Source of the DNA: Candidatus Saccharimonadota bacterium | Lineage (GTDB): Bacteria; Patescibacteriota; Saccharimonadia; Saccharimonadales; Saccharimonadaceae | Length of the DNA: 64,000 nt | NCBI GenBank assembly: GCA_028286395.1 | Contig: JAQBRS010000001.1 | Span: 1-64,000 of the forward strand | Reading direction: 5' to 3' | Shown here: positions 35,213 through 44,216 of the stretch, in pieces | How the letters are laid out: the number at the start of each line of letters is the position of its first letter | Position numbering within the stretch: the first letter of the stretch is position 1 | Notes under the pieces: model-generated | The model's input: the letters and a program-made list of their open reading frames with translations, nothing else | The model's database searches: none | Told to the model about the DNA's origin: nothing | Position numbers and translations under genes: made by a program

Positions 35213-36013
35213 TTATTGTACCAGAAGTACTGCGGCGAGCACGACCACACCCAGTGCAACGCGGTACCATCCGAAGACGGCCAAACTATGTCGCTTCAAA
35301 TAGCTGAGCATAAAGGTTACGGCAATCATACCGGCAATGAAGGCAAAAATGTTACTGACCAGTACCGTAGAGAGGTGTGACAGTAGATACGCACGTTCAG
35401 TGTGACCAGCGAATAGTTTCAAAGATACACCAAGCATAATAGGCAGTGACGCCAGGAAGCTATATTCGGCTGCTTCCTTCGCGCTTAGCCCAGCCAAACG
35501 CCCAGCAATAATCGTTGAGCCAGAGCGTGACACGCCAGGAATTAACGCCAAAACTTGTACGATACCGATAGCAAATGCGGTCTTCGCTTTCAAAGCTTCT
35601 CCGTTGTCGACTGGTTTTGCTTTTGGCAACTTCTCGAGAACGATCATAACCACACCCACAACAATCAGTCCGATCGCAACGACAACGACTGAACCGAAGA
35701 TCCATGAACTATTAAGGAAATCCGATAATAAGTACCCTACTATTCCCGCAGGAATGGCCGTCAGCAAAAGGTTTCGTGTCAGGCGAACGTTGCGTTCAAT
35801 AAAAATATTTCGCAGAATTTCATAAATTTTCTTACGGAAGTAGATAATCAGCGCCAGCGTCGTTCCTAGGTCAAGGAACTCCACCAAATAGTGATCAGAT
35901 GCACCCGACATAAGGACCTGTGCAAGTACTAAGTGACCGGAACTGCTGACTGGAATGAATTCCGTAAAGCCTTGAATGAGTCCGAGAATAATGGTTTGAA
36001 GTAGTGTTAGCAT
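35213..36013 (-). CDS. uppP: Undecaprenyl-diphosphatase
   Basis: A 266-residue BacA/UppP, the membrane enzyme that recycles undecaprenyl diphosphate for peptidoglycan and glycan export. It has the GLIQGFTEFIPVSSSGHLVL N-terminal motif and the LALIPGVSRSGSTIIAG catalytic motif, with about eight helices. The minus strand reads TACAAT AGATCGT ATG, predicting a leaderless mRNA. It is divergent from the xer gene across a 46-base region holding both promoters. Confidence 0.95.
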   Translation of the reverse strand: MLTLLQTIILGLIQGFTEFIPVSSSGHLVLAQVLMSGASDHYLVEFLDLGTTLALIIYFRKKIYEILRNIFIERNVRLTRNLLLTAIPAGIVGYLLSDFLNSSWIFGSVVVVAIGLIVVGVVMIVLEKLPKAKPVDNGEALKAKTAFAIGIVQVLALIPGVSRSGSTIIAGRLAGLSAKEAAEYSFLASLPIMLGVSLKLFAGHTERAYLLSHLSTVLVSNIFAFIAGMIAVTFMLSYLKRHSLAVFGWYRVALGVVVLAAVLLVQ

Positions 36014-36020
36014 ACGATCT

Positions 36021-36053
36021 ATTGTATCGTCCCTGCCTCTTTTAGGCTATGCT
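36021..36053. promoter_or_regulatory. Divergent leaderless promoters of uppP and xer
   Basis: The minus strand has TACAAT (36021-36026) 7 bases before the uppP ATG. The plus strand has TATGCT (36048-36053) 6 bases before the xer ATG. Neither leaves room for a Shine-Dalgarno. Confidence 0.6.
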
Positions 36054-36059
36054 TAATAT

Positions 36060-36980
36060 ATGTATATGTCCGAATTAATCCTCGACTATATCGAACACCT
36101 CGAGGTAGAAGGCGGTCGTTCTGCAAAGACAGCCGAAAATTATCGCTTATACCTTGAGCGGTTCGTTGAATTTACCGAAGACATTAAAGTTGAAAACATT
36201 ACGTCTGAAATTATTCGTAAGTACCGCCTCTGGCTGAATCGTTACAAGAACGCGGCCGATGATGACCTGGCAACTATCACCCAATCCTACCACCTGATTG
36301 CCCTGCGTGGCTTCCTCGGATACCTGTCTCAACGAGATATCCAATCATTGGCACCAAACAAGATCGTCCTCCCGAAGGTGTCTCGAAAACAAGTTACCTT
36401 CCTTCATTACGATGAAGTCGAGCGCCTTATCTCGGGCATCGAGATCGAATCAGAGGCCGGCCTGCGCGATCGAGCAATCGTTGAACTGCTTTTCTCGAGT
36501 GGCCTGCGTGTCTCCGAACTTATCAATTTGAACCGTGACCATGTCAACACAAAACGACGCGAGTTTATGGTGCGTGGAAAAGGCCAAAAAGACCGTCCTG
36601 TCTTTATTAGCGAAGCGGCCGCCAGCTGGGTGGATCGTTATCTTGATGCGCGCCAAGATAGCCTTGCTCCCCTATTTATTAGTTACAGCAAAAACGTTGA
36701 GGCAAATACCAGTGGTGATTACCGCCGTCTCACTGCACGCAGTGTGCAGCGGATGGTATCAAAATACGCACTCCTTGCCGGCATCACCAAACATGTCAGT
36801 CCGCACACGATGCGCCATAGTTTTGCGACTGATCTCTTGATGAACGGTGCTGATATCCGCAGCGTTCAAAGCATGCTCGGACACAGCAACATTAGTACGA
36901 CGCAAGTCTATACCCACGTGACAGACGAACACCTCCGCGAGGTCTACGAAAAGTTCCACAGCGAATCTGGCGACGCCTAA
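36060..36980 (+). CDS. Tyrosine recombinase, XerC/XerD type
   Basis: A 306-residue integrase-fold recombinase. The N-terminal SAM-like domain (YIEHLEVEGGRSAKTAENYRLYLERF) precedes a catalytic domain with Arg in SSGLRVSELINL, HTMRHSFATDLL (H-x-x-R), LGHSNISTTQVYTH (His then catalytic Tyr). Length and composition match the chromosomal dimer resolvases XerC/D rather than phage integrases. No second Xer gene or dif site is in the window. Start is ATG 36060, or ATG 36066 two codons later. The convergent pilus locus ends 5 bases after its stop. Confidence 0.9.
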   Translation: MYMSELILDYIEHLEVEGGRSAKTAENYRLYLERFVEFTEDIKVENITSEIIRKYRLWLNRYKNAADDDLATITQSYHLIALRGFLGYLSQRDIQSLAPNKIVLPKVSRKQVTFLHYDEVERLISGIEIESEAGLRDRAIVELLFSSGLRVSELINLNRDHVNTKRREFMVRGKGQKDRPVFISEAAASWVDRYLDARQDSLAPLFISYSKNVEANTSGDYRRLTARSVQRMVSKYALLAGITKHVSPHTMRHSFATDLLMNGADIRSVQSMLGHSNISTTQVYTHVTDEHLREVYEKFHSESGDA

Positions 36981-36985
36981 ACTAC

Positions 36986-38188
36986 CTATTGACAGGTTGA
37001 TTGGTCGGCAGGAATCGTGTTTGAGGTATCAGTCACAAGGAAGTTCTTACAAAGGTTACCTGACACATCAAGCGCAGCTTCTGGGAATGGGAAGTTGGTA
37101 TTAACGAGGTCAACACGGTCTTCAACACGACGATATTGGTCATTGGCACGACCAGTTGAGTCGATACTCGGCTGGACGCCCTTGAACTTTGTTCCAACTA
37201 GTGAGATACGGAAGTGCGTTGTTTTGTAGAGGGCGGTTAATCGCAGGTAGGCCGTTCGCGTCAGGTCCCCGGGCGTATTTCCAGCAGGCGTTGGTAAGTT
37301 CAAGATCACACTACACGCGTAGCCTCCTCCGCTTAACTTACCTGTACAGTGTGTGCCGAGTGGCGTTCCTGTGGCGGTTAGCCGTGTGTCGCGATCTGCG
37401 AAGGCGTAGGTGTCCTGAATGTTACTCACCGTGCCTGAGACGCCAATAGGGTACAAGAACAACGTATTCGCATCGCTCGTGCCGTCGTTTGTGCCGTCAA
37501 AGTTAGCAAGCGTGAAGCCGGTGCCAAACTGCATCATTTGAGTTCGCATTACCGATGGACGAGTCGTTGGCCAACTTGATTGCGCAAGCAGTGGCCAGAT
37601 TTGCTGGTTCGTTCCCCCACCATCGCTTTGTGGAGGCGTTGCCTGAAGGTCAACGCTGGTTCCTGTCGTCCCGAAGTCGTCAGTCGTAAACCACTGCAAC
37701 TCAACGCTCGTGAAATTATCCGTGCTAATGAGCGGGATAATCTTTGAACTATTTGCTTCGAGTGTTCCAAGATAATCATCGGTATTAAGTTGCATCTTTA
37801 CGCAGGTATAGGCCTGGTTCAATTGCACGTCATTTGCCGACTGAGATTGTTGCACCGGTACTTCTTTGTTATTCGTCACATCGACGACATCTTTCAGGCC
37901 CTGGTTACAAGTCGTCGAATTAATCGTATTCTGAGCAGCAGTACAGCCAGCGACATCACCCGTTGCGCAAATAGTACGATAGTAAATAAGGGCACGCTTA
38001 CCGTCCTCAACACCTGCTTGAGCTGAGTCTAACGCACTCTTTGAAAGGTCGTTAACCGACGCTTGTTGTTGATCACTAATCATAATACGGAGGAAGCTCA
38101 GTGTTACTACCGTAATAAGAAGCATCGCAAATACAACAATAAATAGCGAAACAGCTCCGGACTCTTTGCGACGATTAAGCATTACCAT
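36986..38188 (-). CDS. PilX-like pilus assembly protein
   Basis: About 400 residues. The N-terminus RRKESGAVSLFIVVFAMLLITVVTLSFLRIM is a PilX/GspK-type segment, a basic leader and helix without the GFTLIE motif. A long secreted domain follows with cysteine pairs (TICATGDVAGC, TTCNQGLKD, GTHCTGKLSGGGYAC). I take the ATG at 38188, one base after the upstream stop, over the GTG at 38203 inside that gene. It is the last gene of the minor pilin group and may cap or prime the pilus. Confidence 0.75.
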   Translation of the reverse strand: MVMLNRRKESGAVSLFIVVFAMLLITVVTLSFLRIMISDQQQASVNDLSKSALDSAQAGVEDGKRALIYYRTICATGDVAGCTAAQNTINSTTCNQGLKDVVDVTNNKEVPVQQSQSANDVQLNQAYTCVKMQLNTDDYLGTLEANSSKIIPLISTDNFTSVELQWFTTDDFGTTGTSVDLQATPPQSDGGGTNQQIWPLLAQSSWPTTRPSVMRTQMMQFGTGFTLANFDGTNDGTSDANTLFLYPIGVSGTVSNIQDTYAFADRDTRLTATGTPLGTHCTGKLSGGGYACSVILNLPTPAGNTPGDLTRTAYLRLTALYKTTHFRISLVGTKFKGVQPSIDSTGRANDQYRRVEDRVDLVNTNFPFPEAALDVSGNLCKNFLVTDTSNTIPADQSTCQ

Positions 38189-38189
38189 T

Positions 38190-38933
38190 CTAGTTAACCC
38201 CACTTACTACCCTAAGAACAAGAGTAAACTGCTGAACAGCACAGTAATTGAGGTCTGAGCCACTACTACTTGGCGGTTTACAGGCACTTTGATCACTGGT
38301 GAGCGCGTTCAAATCACTGGTTCCTAATGTATACGTCATTTTGTAGAGTTGCTGGGCAGATAGTGCATCTTTTGAGGTCGAGTTTGAAACGATGCTAAAA
38401 GCATGAATGGCAAGACTATGGTCACCCGACCGGAGCAGTTCAACGGCACCAACTGGATTAATAGGCGCGTATTTTCCGTTCACGTCCGGAACACAGTATG
38501 CACCGCCACTATCTGGTGCTTTCACGAAACTAATCTCATAGCGAGTCGTGCCGTTACTATCGATGACGCTGTTACCTGACGTATTCGGCCCTGAATACTG
38601 GTTTCGGTTACTGTTCACTGAAGCAAGGGCTGATCCATAATTCCACACATAGGTGTATTGCCCAAGACACATACGGCCACCCCATGCGTTGGTGACGTAT
38701 CGCTTTGCGGCTGGATCAATCGAGAACGTGCTACTGCTTCGCATCGCTGAATCAAGTTCGTCACTGAGTGCACGCGAAGTTGCGTTCACTTCTTTCAAGA
38801 TAATACCTCGGTTGTAAATGTTTGCAATTTGTACAATCGTCATCGCGATCGTCAGAAGCAACACCGAAATAAAGGTCATCGCCAGTAAAAGCTCGATGAG
38901 GGTGAATCCGTCTTGTTTAACTTTGTGGTTCAT
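38190..38933 (-). CDS. Type IV minor prepilin, PilW-like
   Basis: A 247-residue prepilin with the cleavage motif QDGFTLIELLLAMTF near residue 9 and the hydrophobic helix used for polymerisation. The globular domain is beta-rich. It overlaps the next upstream prepilin gene by 17 bases and is one base from the PilX-like gene. Confidence 0.83.
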   Translation of the reverse strand: MNHKVKQDGFTLIELLLAMTFISVLLLTIAMTIVQIANIYNRGIILKEVNATSRALSDELDSAMRSSSTFSIDPAAKRYVTNAWGGRMCLGQYTYVWNYGSALASVNSNRNQYSGPNTSGNSVIDSNGTTRYEISFVKAPDSGGAYCVPDVNGKYAPINPVGAVELLRSGDHSLAIHAFSIVSNSTSKDALSAQQLYKMTYTLGTSDLNALTSDQSACKPPSSSGSDLNYCAVQQFTLVLRVVSGVN

Positions 38934-39540
38934 ATAACCTCACAATCGTTCCAATCGTCATCGGTGGTCCCTGTCCTGGATTTTCCCAACAAGCATCAAT
39001 GTGGAAGTCGATATAGCGTGTATTCTTTTGATTAACATCGGGACTCGCTTGAGAACGAATCGCTTCAATCCAAATTCCCTGAGCTTGGCTCAATGCGCCA
39101 GAGTTGGCATCGTAGGTTACCTGCGCAAAGGTACTGGCGGGCACCAACTGTCCAGCCGACCCGTTTACATACTGCGCATTGGACGCATCCAAGATAAAAC
39201 TTCCGCTTGGCGGCGACGGACAGGTCGAAACATTAGAAAAAGACGACGCAGCAGTTGCAGAGATATTCGAACTCATCACCGACCACTGGCCAGCTGGTGT
39301 ATTGATATCGTAGGTTCCGTTATTTTGGAATTTCGCGACGTAAGCATCATGAAGGAATCGTAGTGTCGTTGCCTGTGCATCAACCTGCTGACGAACAAGG
39401 GTCGTCTCAAGCGCGCGTTGTGATGCGATCGTTCCCTGATTCATGATCGTCATCGCGCCGATGATCACGAGACTCAAAATACTAAACGCAAATAAGACTT
39501 CGATGAGGGTATCGCCTCGTTCCGAGCGTTGCTTTAACAC
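38917..39540 (-). CDS. Type IV minor prepilin, PilV-like, with Asp at +1
   Basis: A 207-residue prepilin. The N-terminus RSERGDTLIEVLFAFSIL has the Gly(-1) and Glu(+5) needed for peptidase and assembly, but Asp replaces the usual Phe at +1. The following helix and secreted domain are normal. It overlaps both neighbours by a few bases, consistent with coupled translation in the minor pilin cluster. Confidence 0.8.
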   Translation of the reverse strand: MLKQRSERGDTLIEVLFAFSILSLVIIGAMTIMNQGTIASQRALETTLVRQQVDAQATTLRFLHDAYVAKFQNNGTYDINTPAGQWSVMSSNISATAASSFSNVSTCPSPPSGSFILDASNAQYVNGSAGQLVPASTFAQVTYDANSGALSQAQGIWIEAIRSQASPDVNQKNTRYIDFHIDACWENPGQGPPMTIGTIVRLYEPQS

Positions 39541-40331
39541 TGCGAGTCTCCACCATTGTTCGTGATGGTTGAGAATGATCTCGTTTCAATCGAACCTGGG
39601 CCGTCAGCCGCTTGCCCAATATACACAGCGAGCATTTCAGGAACCCCAACACCGTTTGGATCAATACAAATTGTCCGCTGTAGTTGTCCTGGAACTTGCG
39701 TCGTATCTTCTACCATCATCGTTTTTAATGTCGCTGAGTTTACGGCAATAATATCGTTCACGTCATCGCTTGTAAATGTATACGACGTTCCACTATCAGG
39801 TGAGCGCAAAATAAGCATCGCAAGCGACCGCGGCATTGTCGGTTTTTTCGCACCAGACCCTTTAGCTGGCCACGCAATCTGTGCGCCCCATTCAAGACTA
39901 GACGTTGCTATACTGCTCGTCGAGATACCCAGCGTGTAGTTGGCTTTAATTGTCGCAATGTCACTGGCTCCCGCTGTTTTGGAGTTTTGAAAGCCAACCA
40001 CGACTGCCTGTGTGATACTTCCGCCAACGATAGAAACATAGCGTCCCAAAAGTACGCAATCACTTTGCCCAGGGGCAATTCCCCCATTGGATTGCGCGGG
40101 ATCTGCCGTCGATCCACAGGTCCAGTTTGAATTTCGATCGTTGCTGACGTTTGTCACTTGAGAATATTGATCCTGCAACAGTGACTTGAAAGTAGCGACA
40201 GAATCTTTGTAGCGTTGCGCACTGACTGAAGACCCCACTCCAATCAATAATCCCGCGATCAAGACACCTGTAATAGCCAGGACGAGCATGGTTTCAATGA
40301 TCGTAAAGCCGCGTTTAAAGTGTGTGCCCAT
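39534..40331 (-). CDS. Type IV minor prepilin, FimT/GspH-like
   Basis: A 265-residue prepilin with HFKRGFTIIETMLVLAITGVL at the N-terminus and a large cysteine-containing domain. It is the first gene of the minor pilin group (this, PilV-, PilW-, PilX-like). It has its own extended -10 promoter (TGC TATAAT, 40340-40345) only 8 bases before the ATG, so the cluster is predicted to start as a leaderless mRNA. Confidence 0.82.
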   Translation of the reverse strand: MGTHFKRGFTIIETMLVLAITGVLIAGLLIGVGSSVSAQRYKDSVATFKSLLQDQYSQVTNVSNDRNSNWTCGSTADPAQSNGGIAPGQSDCVLLGRYVSIVGGSITQAVVVGFQNSKTAGASDIATIKANYTLGISTSSIATSSLEWGAQIAWPAKGSGAKKPTMPRSLAMLILRSPDSGTSYTFTSDDVNDIIAVNSATLKTMMVEDTTQVPGQLQRTICIDPNGVGVPEMLAVYIGQAADGPGSIETRSFSTITNNGGDSQC

Positions 40332-40339
40332 GTGTCGTC

Positions 40340-40348
40340 ATTATAGCA
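40340..40348 (-). promoter_or_regulatory. Extended -10 promoter of the minor pilin cluster
   Basis: TGC TATAAT on the minus strand, followed by 8 bases and the ATG at 40331. Between it and pilD lies a CCTCTTTA/TAAAGAGG hairpin (about 40369-40395) that may partly end the pilD transcript, though no T run follows it. Confidence 0.65.
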
Positions 40349-40393
40349 TATGCATAAGCGGTGTGACCTCTTTAAAGTAAGCGCTAAAGAGGA

Positions 40394-41272
40394 CTACATT
40401 AAACTAAGTGTGTAGAATTCAGCGATTGTCACGCCGACGAGTTTCGTTACGACTGCTCCAGCAATCAGAAGCGGGCCGAATGGGACACGCGAGTCACGCT
40501 TCAACTTCCCTGTTACCATCAATGGAATCACGATGAGGCAGCCAATCACGTTTGCGAAGAACAACGCAATGATAGCCAATTTCCAGTCAGCAAGCAGTAA
40601 TCCAAGCCCAAGTCCTAACTTTATATCCCCAAAGCCGATCCAGCGGCCTTTAGAGATGATATACAGCACAAAATAAATACCACTCAGAATCGCAACGGAT
40701 CCAAGGACGCTCAGAATTGCCTCGACGACATCGTGACTGGCAATAATCGTCAAAATCGCGCTAATAAGGCCCAGCCCAATAATGACAAAGTTCACTTTAT
40801 CGGGTAGCAAGAACCACTTGGCGTCGTATGCGAACAAGATCGCAAGGCCAACCCCAGCAGCCAGCCAGATGACAAAGATAGCGATTTGAAGGCTTGAAAC
40901 AAGTTCAACGGGCCAAAAAAGGAATGATGCGACAAAGAAAACGGCCGTCCCCAACTCAATGAGTGGCTCCATGCGACCGATGGGCTTGTGACAGCTACGG
41001 CAACGCCCCTTCAGGCTTAGCCAGCTCACGAGTGGAATGAGGTCAAACCATTTTAATTCGTACCCGCAATGCAAACAGCGAGAACGGTCTTTCGACACCT
41101 TCTCGCTAGCGAGCTTTTTGAGTTGCAAGAATTCTTTGTGATCAACCTGCTCGCCAGCCTTTTTATCAGCGACGAGTTGTCGTGCACGAAAGCGCCATAC
41201 CGTTGCTCCTGCGAAGCTTCCCAGAACAAGTCCGAATAGTGCAAGCCCGATAATGATAACGATAGTGGTCAT
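40394..41272 (-). CDS. pilD: Prepilin peptidase, bifunctional type
   Basis: A 292-residue A24 aspartic protease that cleaves prepilin leaders and methylates the new N-terminus. The zinc-type cytoplasmic domain has two CxxC pairs (CLHCGYEL and CRSCHKPIG). Catalytic aspartates are in LFAYDAKWFLLPDKV and the FGDIKLGLGLG (GxGD-type) motif. About eight helices are present. A leaderless arrangement is visible: TGC TATCAT AAGTCT ATG (-10 at 41279-41284). It lies between pilA and the minor pilins, so all substrates are encoded beside it. Confidence 0.94.
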   Translation of the reverse strand: MTTIVIIIGLALFGLVLGSFAGATVWRFRARQLVADKKAGEQVDHKEFLQLKKLASEKVSKDRSRCLHCGYELKWFDLIPLVSWLSLKGRCRSCHKPIGRMEPLIELGTAVFFVASFLFWPVELVSSLQIAIFVIWLAAGVGLAILFAYDAKWFLLPDKVNFVIIGLGLISAILTIIASHDVVEAILSVLGSVAILSGIYFVLYIISKGRWIGFGDIKLGLGLGLLLADWKLAIIALFFANVIGCLIVIPLMVTGKLKRDSRVPFGPLLIAGAVVTKLVGVTIAEFYTLSLM

Positions 41273-41310
41273 AGACTTATGATAGCAGATCGACGAAGCG
41301 TTCTGTCGGC

Positions 41311-41811
41311 CTAGTTATTTACGCAGTAATAACCACCGCTCTCAAGAACCATACGGAAGGCGACCTTACGGCTGCCACCGGATGTAACACTGGCACTTGA
41401 GTCACCACAGACGTATCCAGGTGTATAGTAGACCACGTTTTGTGATGTTGCGAAGTCTGAAGTCAGGTCACTGTTGTCTTTGGCGGTCATGACATACGTG
41501 GTTGTCGTACTTCCCTGTGCACTAGTAGCGCCTGCTGGGTCGATGAATGAGTCACCGCCAGCAACAAGATACTGCGTGACGAATGTACCGTAGTTTGTTG
41601 GAAGCGCGCCACGGTTAGAGTTCGTGTAGTTAACGATAGCGCTCGAAAGACGACCCATGTCGTTTTTACGTTGCGTGTCACGCTGGTTGCGCTGTAGCGC
41701 AGGAAGGGCGATAAATACCATCAGGAAGATAAGTCCTGCAATCGCGAGGACCAACACGACTTCGATGATCGTGAACCCTTTTGATGATGTGTCTTTTCTG
41801 AGAACGTTCAT
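41311..41811 (-). CDS. pilA: Type IV major pilin candidate
   Basis: About 166 residues. The leader NVLRKDTSSKGFTIIEVVLVLAIAGLIFLMVF contains the peptidase site KG-FTIIE and the polymerisation helix, then a C-terminal domain with two cysteines (VCGDSSAS and YYCVNN) that can form the D-loop disulfide. The start is ATG 41811 with AAGGTGG upstream. The GTG at 41826 is less likely. A dedicated strong promoter (41867-41895), absent from the other pilin genes, suggests this is the abundant pilin. Confidence 0.85.
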   Translation of the reverse strand: MNVLRKDTSSKGFTIIEVVLVLAIAGLIFLMVFIALPALQRNQRDTQRKNDMGRLSSAIVNYTNSNRGALPTNYGTFVTQYLVAGGDSFIDPAGATSAQGSTTTTYVMTAKDNSDLTSDFATSQNVVYYTPGYVCGDSSASVTSGGSRKVAFRMVLESGGYYCVNN

Positions 41812-41866
41812 AGGAATTTTTTCCACCTTTCAAATGAACTAAATTACTGCATAACTGCTTGTGTTT

Positions 41867-41895
41867 AATATATCCGACACAGGGCTGTTTGTCTA
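41867..41895 (-). promoter_or_regulatory. pilA promoter
   Basis: TAGACA (41890-41895), 17 bases, TATATT (41867-41872) on the minus strand. It overlaps the end of the upstream intergenic region behind pilC and gives a leader of about 50 nt. Confidence 0.7.
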
Positions 41896-41901
41896 GCTAT
41901 T

Positions 41902-43113
41902 TTAGACATTGATCCCGTTGACCAAGCCATAGATCGGTAAGAGGATAGCCCCTACCATTCCCCCAGCGACAACCGCAAGCACAACCATCAGGATTGGTTC
42001 GATAGCTGTTGAAATCGTTCTAATCTGCTCATCGAGCTCGTCTTCGTAGACTTGCGCTACCTTTCCGAGCATCTCATCGATGCGACCAGATTGTTCGCCG
42101 ATCTTAATCATCTGTGGCACAAGGGACATAATAATTGGTTCAGCTTCAAGTGCGACAGAGAGCGCTTTACCGCCCTTTACCTTATCAGCAGCACGATCGA
42201 TGCTTTTTGAGATCACTGTGTTGTTCACGGCAGTTGACGTCACCTTCAGCATATCAAGCATGCTGACACCGGTTGCCAGTAGCGTTTGTCCTGTTCGAGT
42301 AAACCGCGCCATGTAGAGTTTTCGAAGCATTTTCCCAAAGATCGGAACGCGAATCTTGAATTCATCTTTAAAGCGAATACCATTCTCTGTCCTTAGGAAC
42401 TGAGAGATAAAGTAAATCGCCACACCGACAACGATGATCACAATCCACCACCAGTGCACAAGAATATCGGCTGCCGTCACCATAATCTGGGTGAGAAATG
42501 GTAGTTGTTTATGAAGGTCTTTGTAGAGCTTCTCGACTTGTGGCACCACCGTAAACAACATGAACGCGAGTACAGCACCAATCACGACCAAGACAATGAT
42601 CGGGTATGTTAAAGCGCCCTTAATCTTGCTCATTGTAGCGGCATCTTTTTCTTGCTGGTTCGCAACACGTTGCAATGACTCGTCGAGCGTACCCGAAAGT
42701 TCACCTGCCGAAACCAGTGAGATAAAGACGCCATCAAAGACCTGTGGGTGCTTCGCGAATGAGATCGAAAGCGACTTACCGCCTTCGACATCACCAACAA
42801 TTTCCTGCAGGACTGACTGCAACTGCTTGTTTTGTGTTTGCTCCATTGTCGTGTGGAGACTTTGGCTAAGAGGAAGTCCCGCACCAATCAAGGTCGCAAG
42901 CTGACGCGTGAAGACCACTTTGTCCTTGGTCGTGATGCGTCCCGTAATCCTCGCGAGGAATGAGCCGTCACCGATCTGCTCTTTGATCGAAAGTGGAACA
43001 AACCCCTGCTTCACCAAAAGCTGAGCGGCCGCGCTTTCAGATTCAGCCTGAAGACTGGCCTTGACCAACTTGTTGGTCGCTCGGTCACGGGCTTCATACG
43101 TAAACTTTTTCAC
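41902..43113 (-). CDS. pilC: Type IV pilus inner-membrane platform protein
   Basis: A 403-residue GspF/PilC protein. Two copies of the T2SSF domain are visible: the first around FTRQLATLIGAGLPLSQSL (residue 75), the second around FTRTGQTLLATGVSMLDMLKV (residue 275), each followed by membrane helices and the GE(L/Q)SG motif (SAGELSGTLDE, KIGEQSGRIDEML). It forms the base on which PilB and PilT act. It lies 8 bases after pilT in the operon. Confidence 0.95.
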   Translation of the reverse strand: MKKFTYEARDRATNKLVKASLQAESESAAAQLLVKQGFVPLSIKEQIGDGSFLARITGRITTKDKVVFTRQLATLIGAGLPLSQSLHTTMEQTQNKQLQSVLQEIVGDVEGGKSLSISFAKHPQVFDGVFISLVSAGELSGTLDESLQRVANQQEKDAATMSKIKGALTYPIIVLVVIGAVLAFMLFTVVPQVEKLYKDLHKQLPFLTQIMVTAADILVHWWWIVIIVVGVAIYFISQFLRTENGIRFKDEFKIRVPIFGKMLRKLYMARFTRTGQTLLATGVSMLDMLKVTSTAVNNTVISKSIDRAADKVKGGKALSVALEAEPIIMSLVPQMIKIGEQSGRIDEMLGKVAQVYEDELDEQIRTISTAIEPILMVVLAVVAGGMVGAILLPIYGLVNGINV

Positions 43114-43121
43114 TGGGGCAA

Positions 43122-44192
43122 TTAGCCTCTCATGAGTCTTTCGAACTCTGTTAGATCAACGGCAAATTCACGGGCACTGTCGTACGAGATTGTTCCTGCT
43201 TGAACAAGGCTGACGAGCGTGCGGTCCATTGTCTGCATACCCTGGTCAGCACCGGTTTGGATAATCGCGTCAAGTTGGTGCGCTTTACCTTCACGGATAA
43301 TATTACGAACCGCTGGGTTCGCAATCAAGATTTCAGCAGCAACGACACGTCCGCCACCGATAGCTGGTACGAGACGCTGAGACACAATCGCCATCAAGAT
43401 GTTTGAAAGTTGCGCACGAATCTGTGGCTGTTGGTGAGGTGGGAACACGTCGATCATGCGGTCGATTGATTGTGCGGCAGAGTTGGTGTGCAGTGTCGCA
43501 AAGACCAAGTGCCCTGTTTCCGCGATCGTAATTGCCGCTGAAATGGTTTCAAGATCACGCATCTCACCAATAAGGACGACATCTGGGTCTTGGCGGAGCG
43601 CAGAACGAAGTGCGGCCGAGAAACTGTAGGTATCATAGTGAACTTCACGTTGCACGATAACCGACTTCTTTGATTTGTGTGTAAACTCAATCGGATCTTC
43701 AATAGTAATAATGTGGTTCGATTTTTCAGTGTTGATCTTGTCGACCAGCGCGGCAAGTGTTGTCGACTTACCAGATCCAGTTGGCCCAGTCACCAACACG
43801 AGGCCACGTGGAAAGTCAGCAAATCCGAGCACAACATTTGGCATGCCAAGTTCGGTGATTGACTTAATTTCGTTAGGAATCAAACGAAGCGCAGCCGCAA
43901 GGTTACCGCGCTCGTGAAAGGCGTTCACACGGAAACGACCAAGTGTTCCGAAGGCAAAGCTAAAGTCGAATTCTTTGTCCTTCAGAAGGATCTGGCGCTG
44001 GTCTTGGTCAAGGATCGCGAAGACAAGCGTCTCTACACCTGCTTCATCCAGAGGATTAAAGCCAGCAATTGGCACGAGTGACCCGTCAATACGAAGCATC
44101 GGCGGCAAGCCCACCTGCAAGTGAAGGTCGGATGCTTTACGGCGTACGACTTCTTCGAGTAACACTTCGATTCTTAATTGTTGATTGTTCAT
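43122..44192 (-). CDS. pilT: Type IV pilus retraction ATPase
   Basis: A 356-residue hexameric ATPase powering pilus retraction. It has ASDLHLQVGLPPMLRIDG, Walker A GPTGSGKSTTLAALVD, the Asp box (TIEDPIEF), Walker B (LIGEMRDLETI) and the His box (GHLVFATLHTNSA). AIREGK-like IIREGKAHQLD is near the C-terminus. The presence of PilT predicts retractile pili for twitching, host contact or DNA uptake. It lies 24 bases after pilB. Confidence 0.95.
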   Translation of the reverse strand: MNNQQLRIEVLLEEVVRRKASDLHLQVGLPPMLRIDGSLVPIAGFNPLDEAGVETLVFAILDQDQRQILLKDKEFDFSFAFGTLGRFRVNAFHERGNLAAALRLIPNEIKSITELGMPNVVLGFADFPRGLVLVTGPTGSGKSTTLAALVDKINTEKSNHIITIEDPIEFTHKSKKSVIVQREVHYDTYSFSAALRSALRQDPDVVLIGEMRDLETISAAITIAETGHLVFATLHTNSAAQSIDRMIDVFPPHQQPQIRAQLSNILMAIVSQRLVPAIGGGRVVAAEILIANPAVRNIIREGKAHQLDAIIQTGADQGMQTMDRTLVSLVQAGTISYDSAREFAVDLTEFERLMRG

Positions 44193-44216
44193 ATGTTCTC
44201 CACCATTCCTCTTTTG

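Noticed and set aside
36060-36980. Xer-type recombinase as a phage or island integrase
   Set aside because: Length, motifs and absence of an adjacent att site or phage genes fit a chromosomal XerC/D better.
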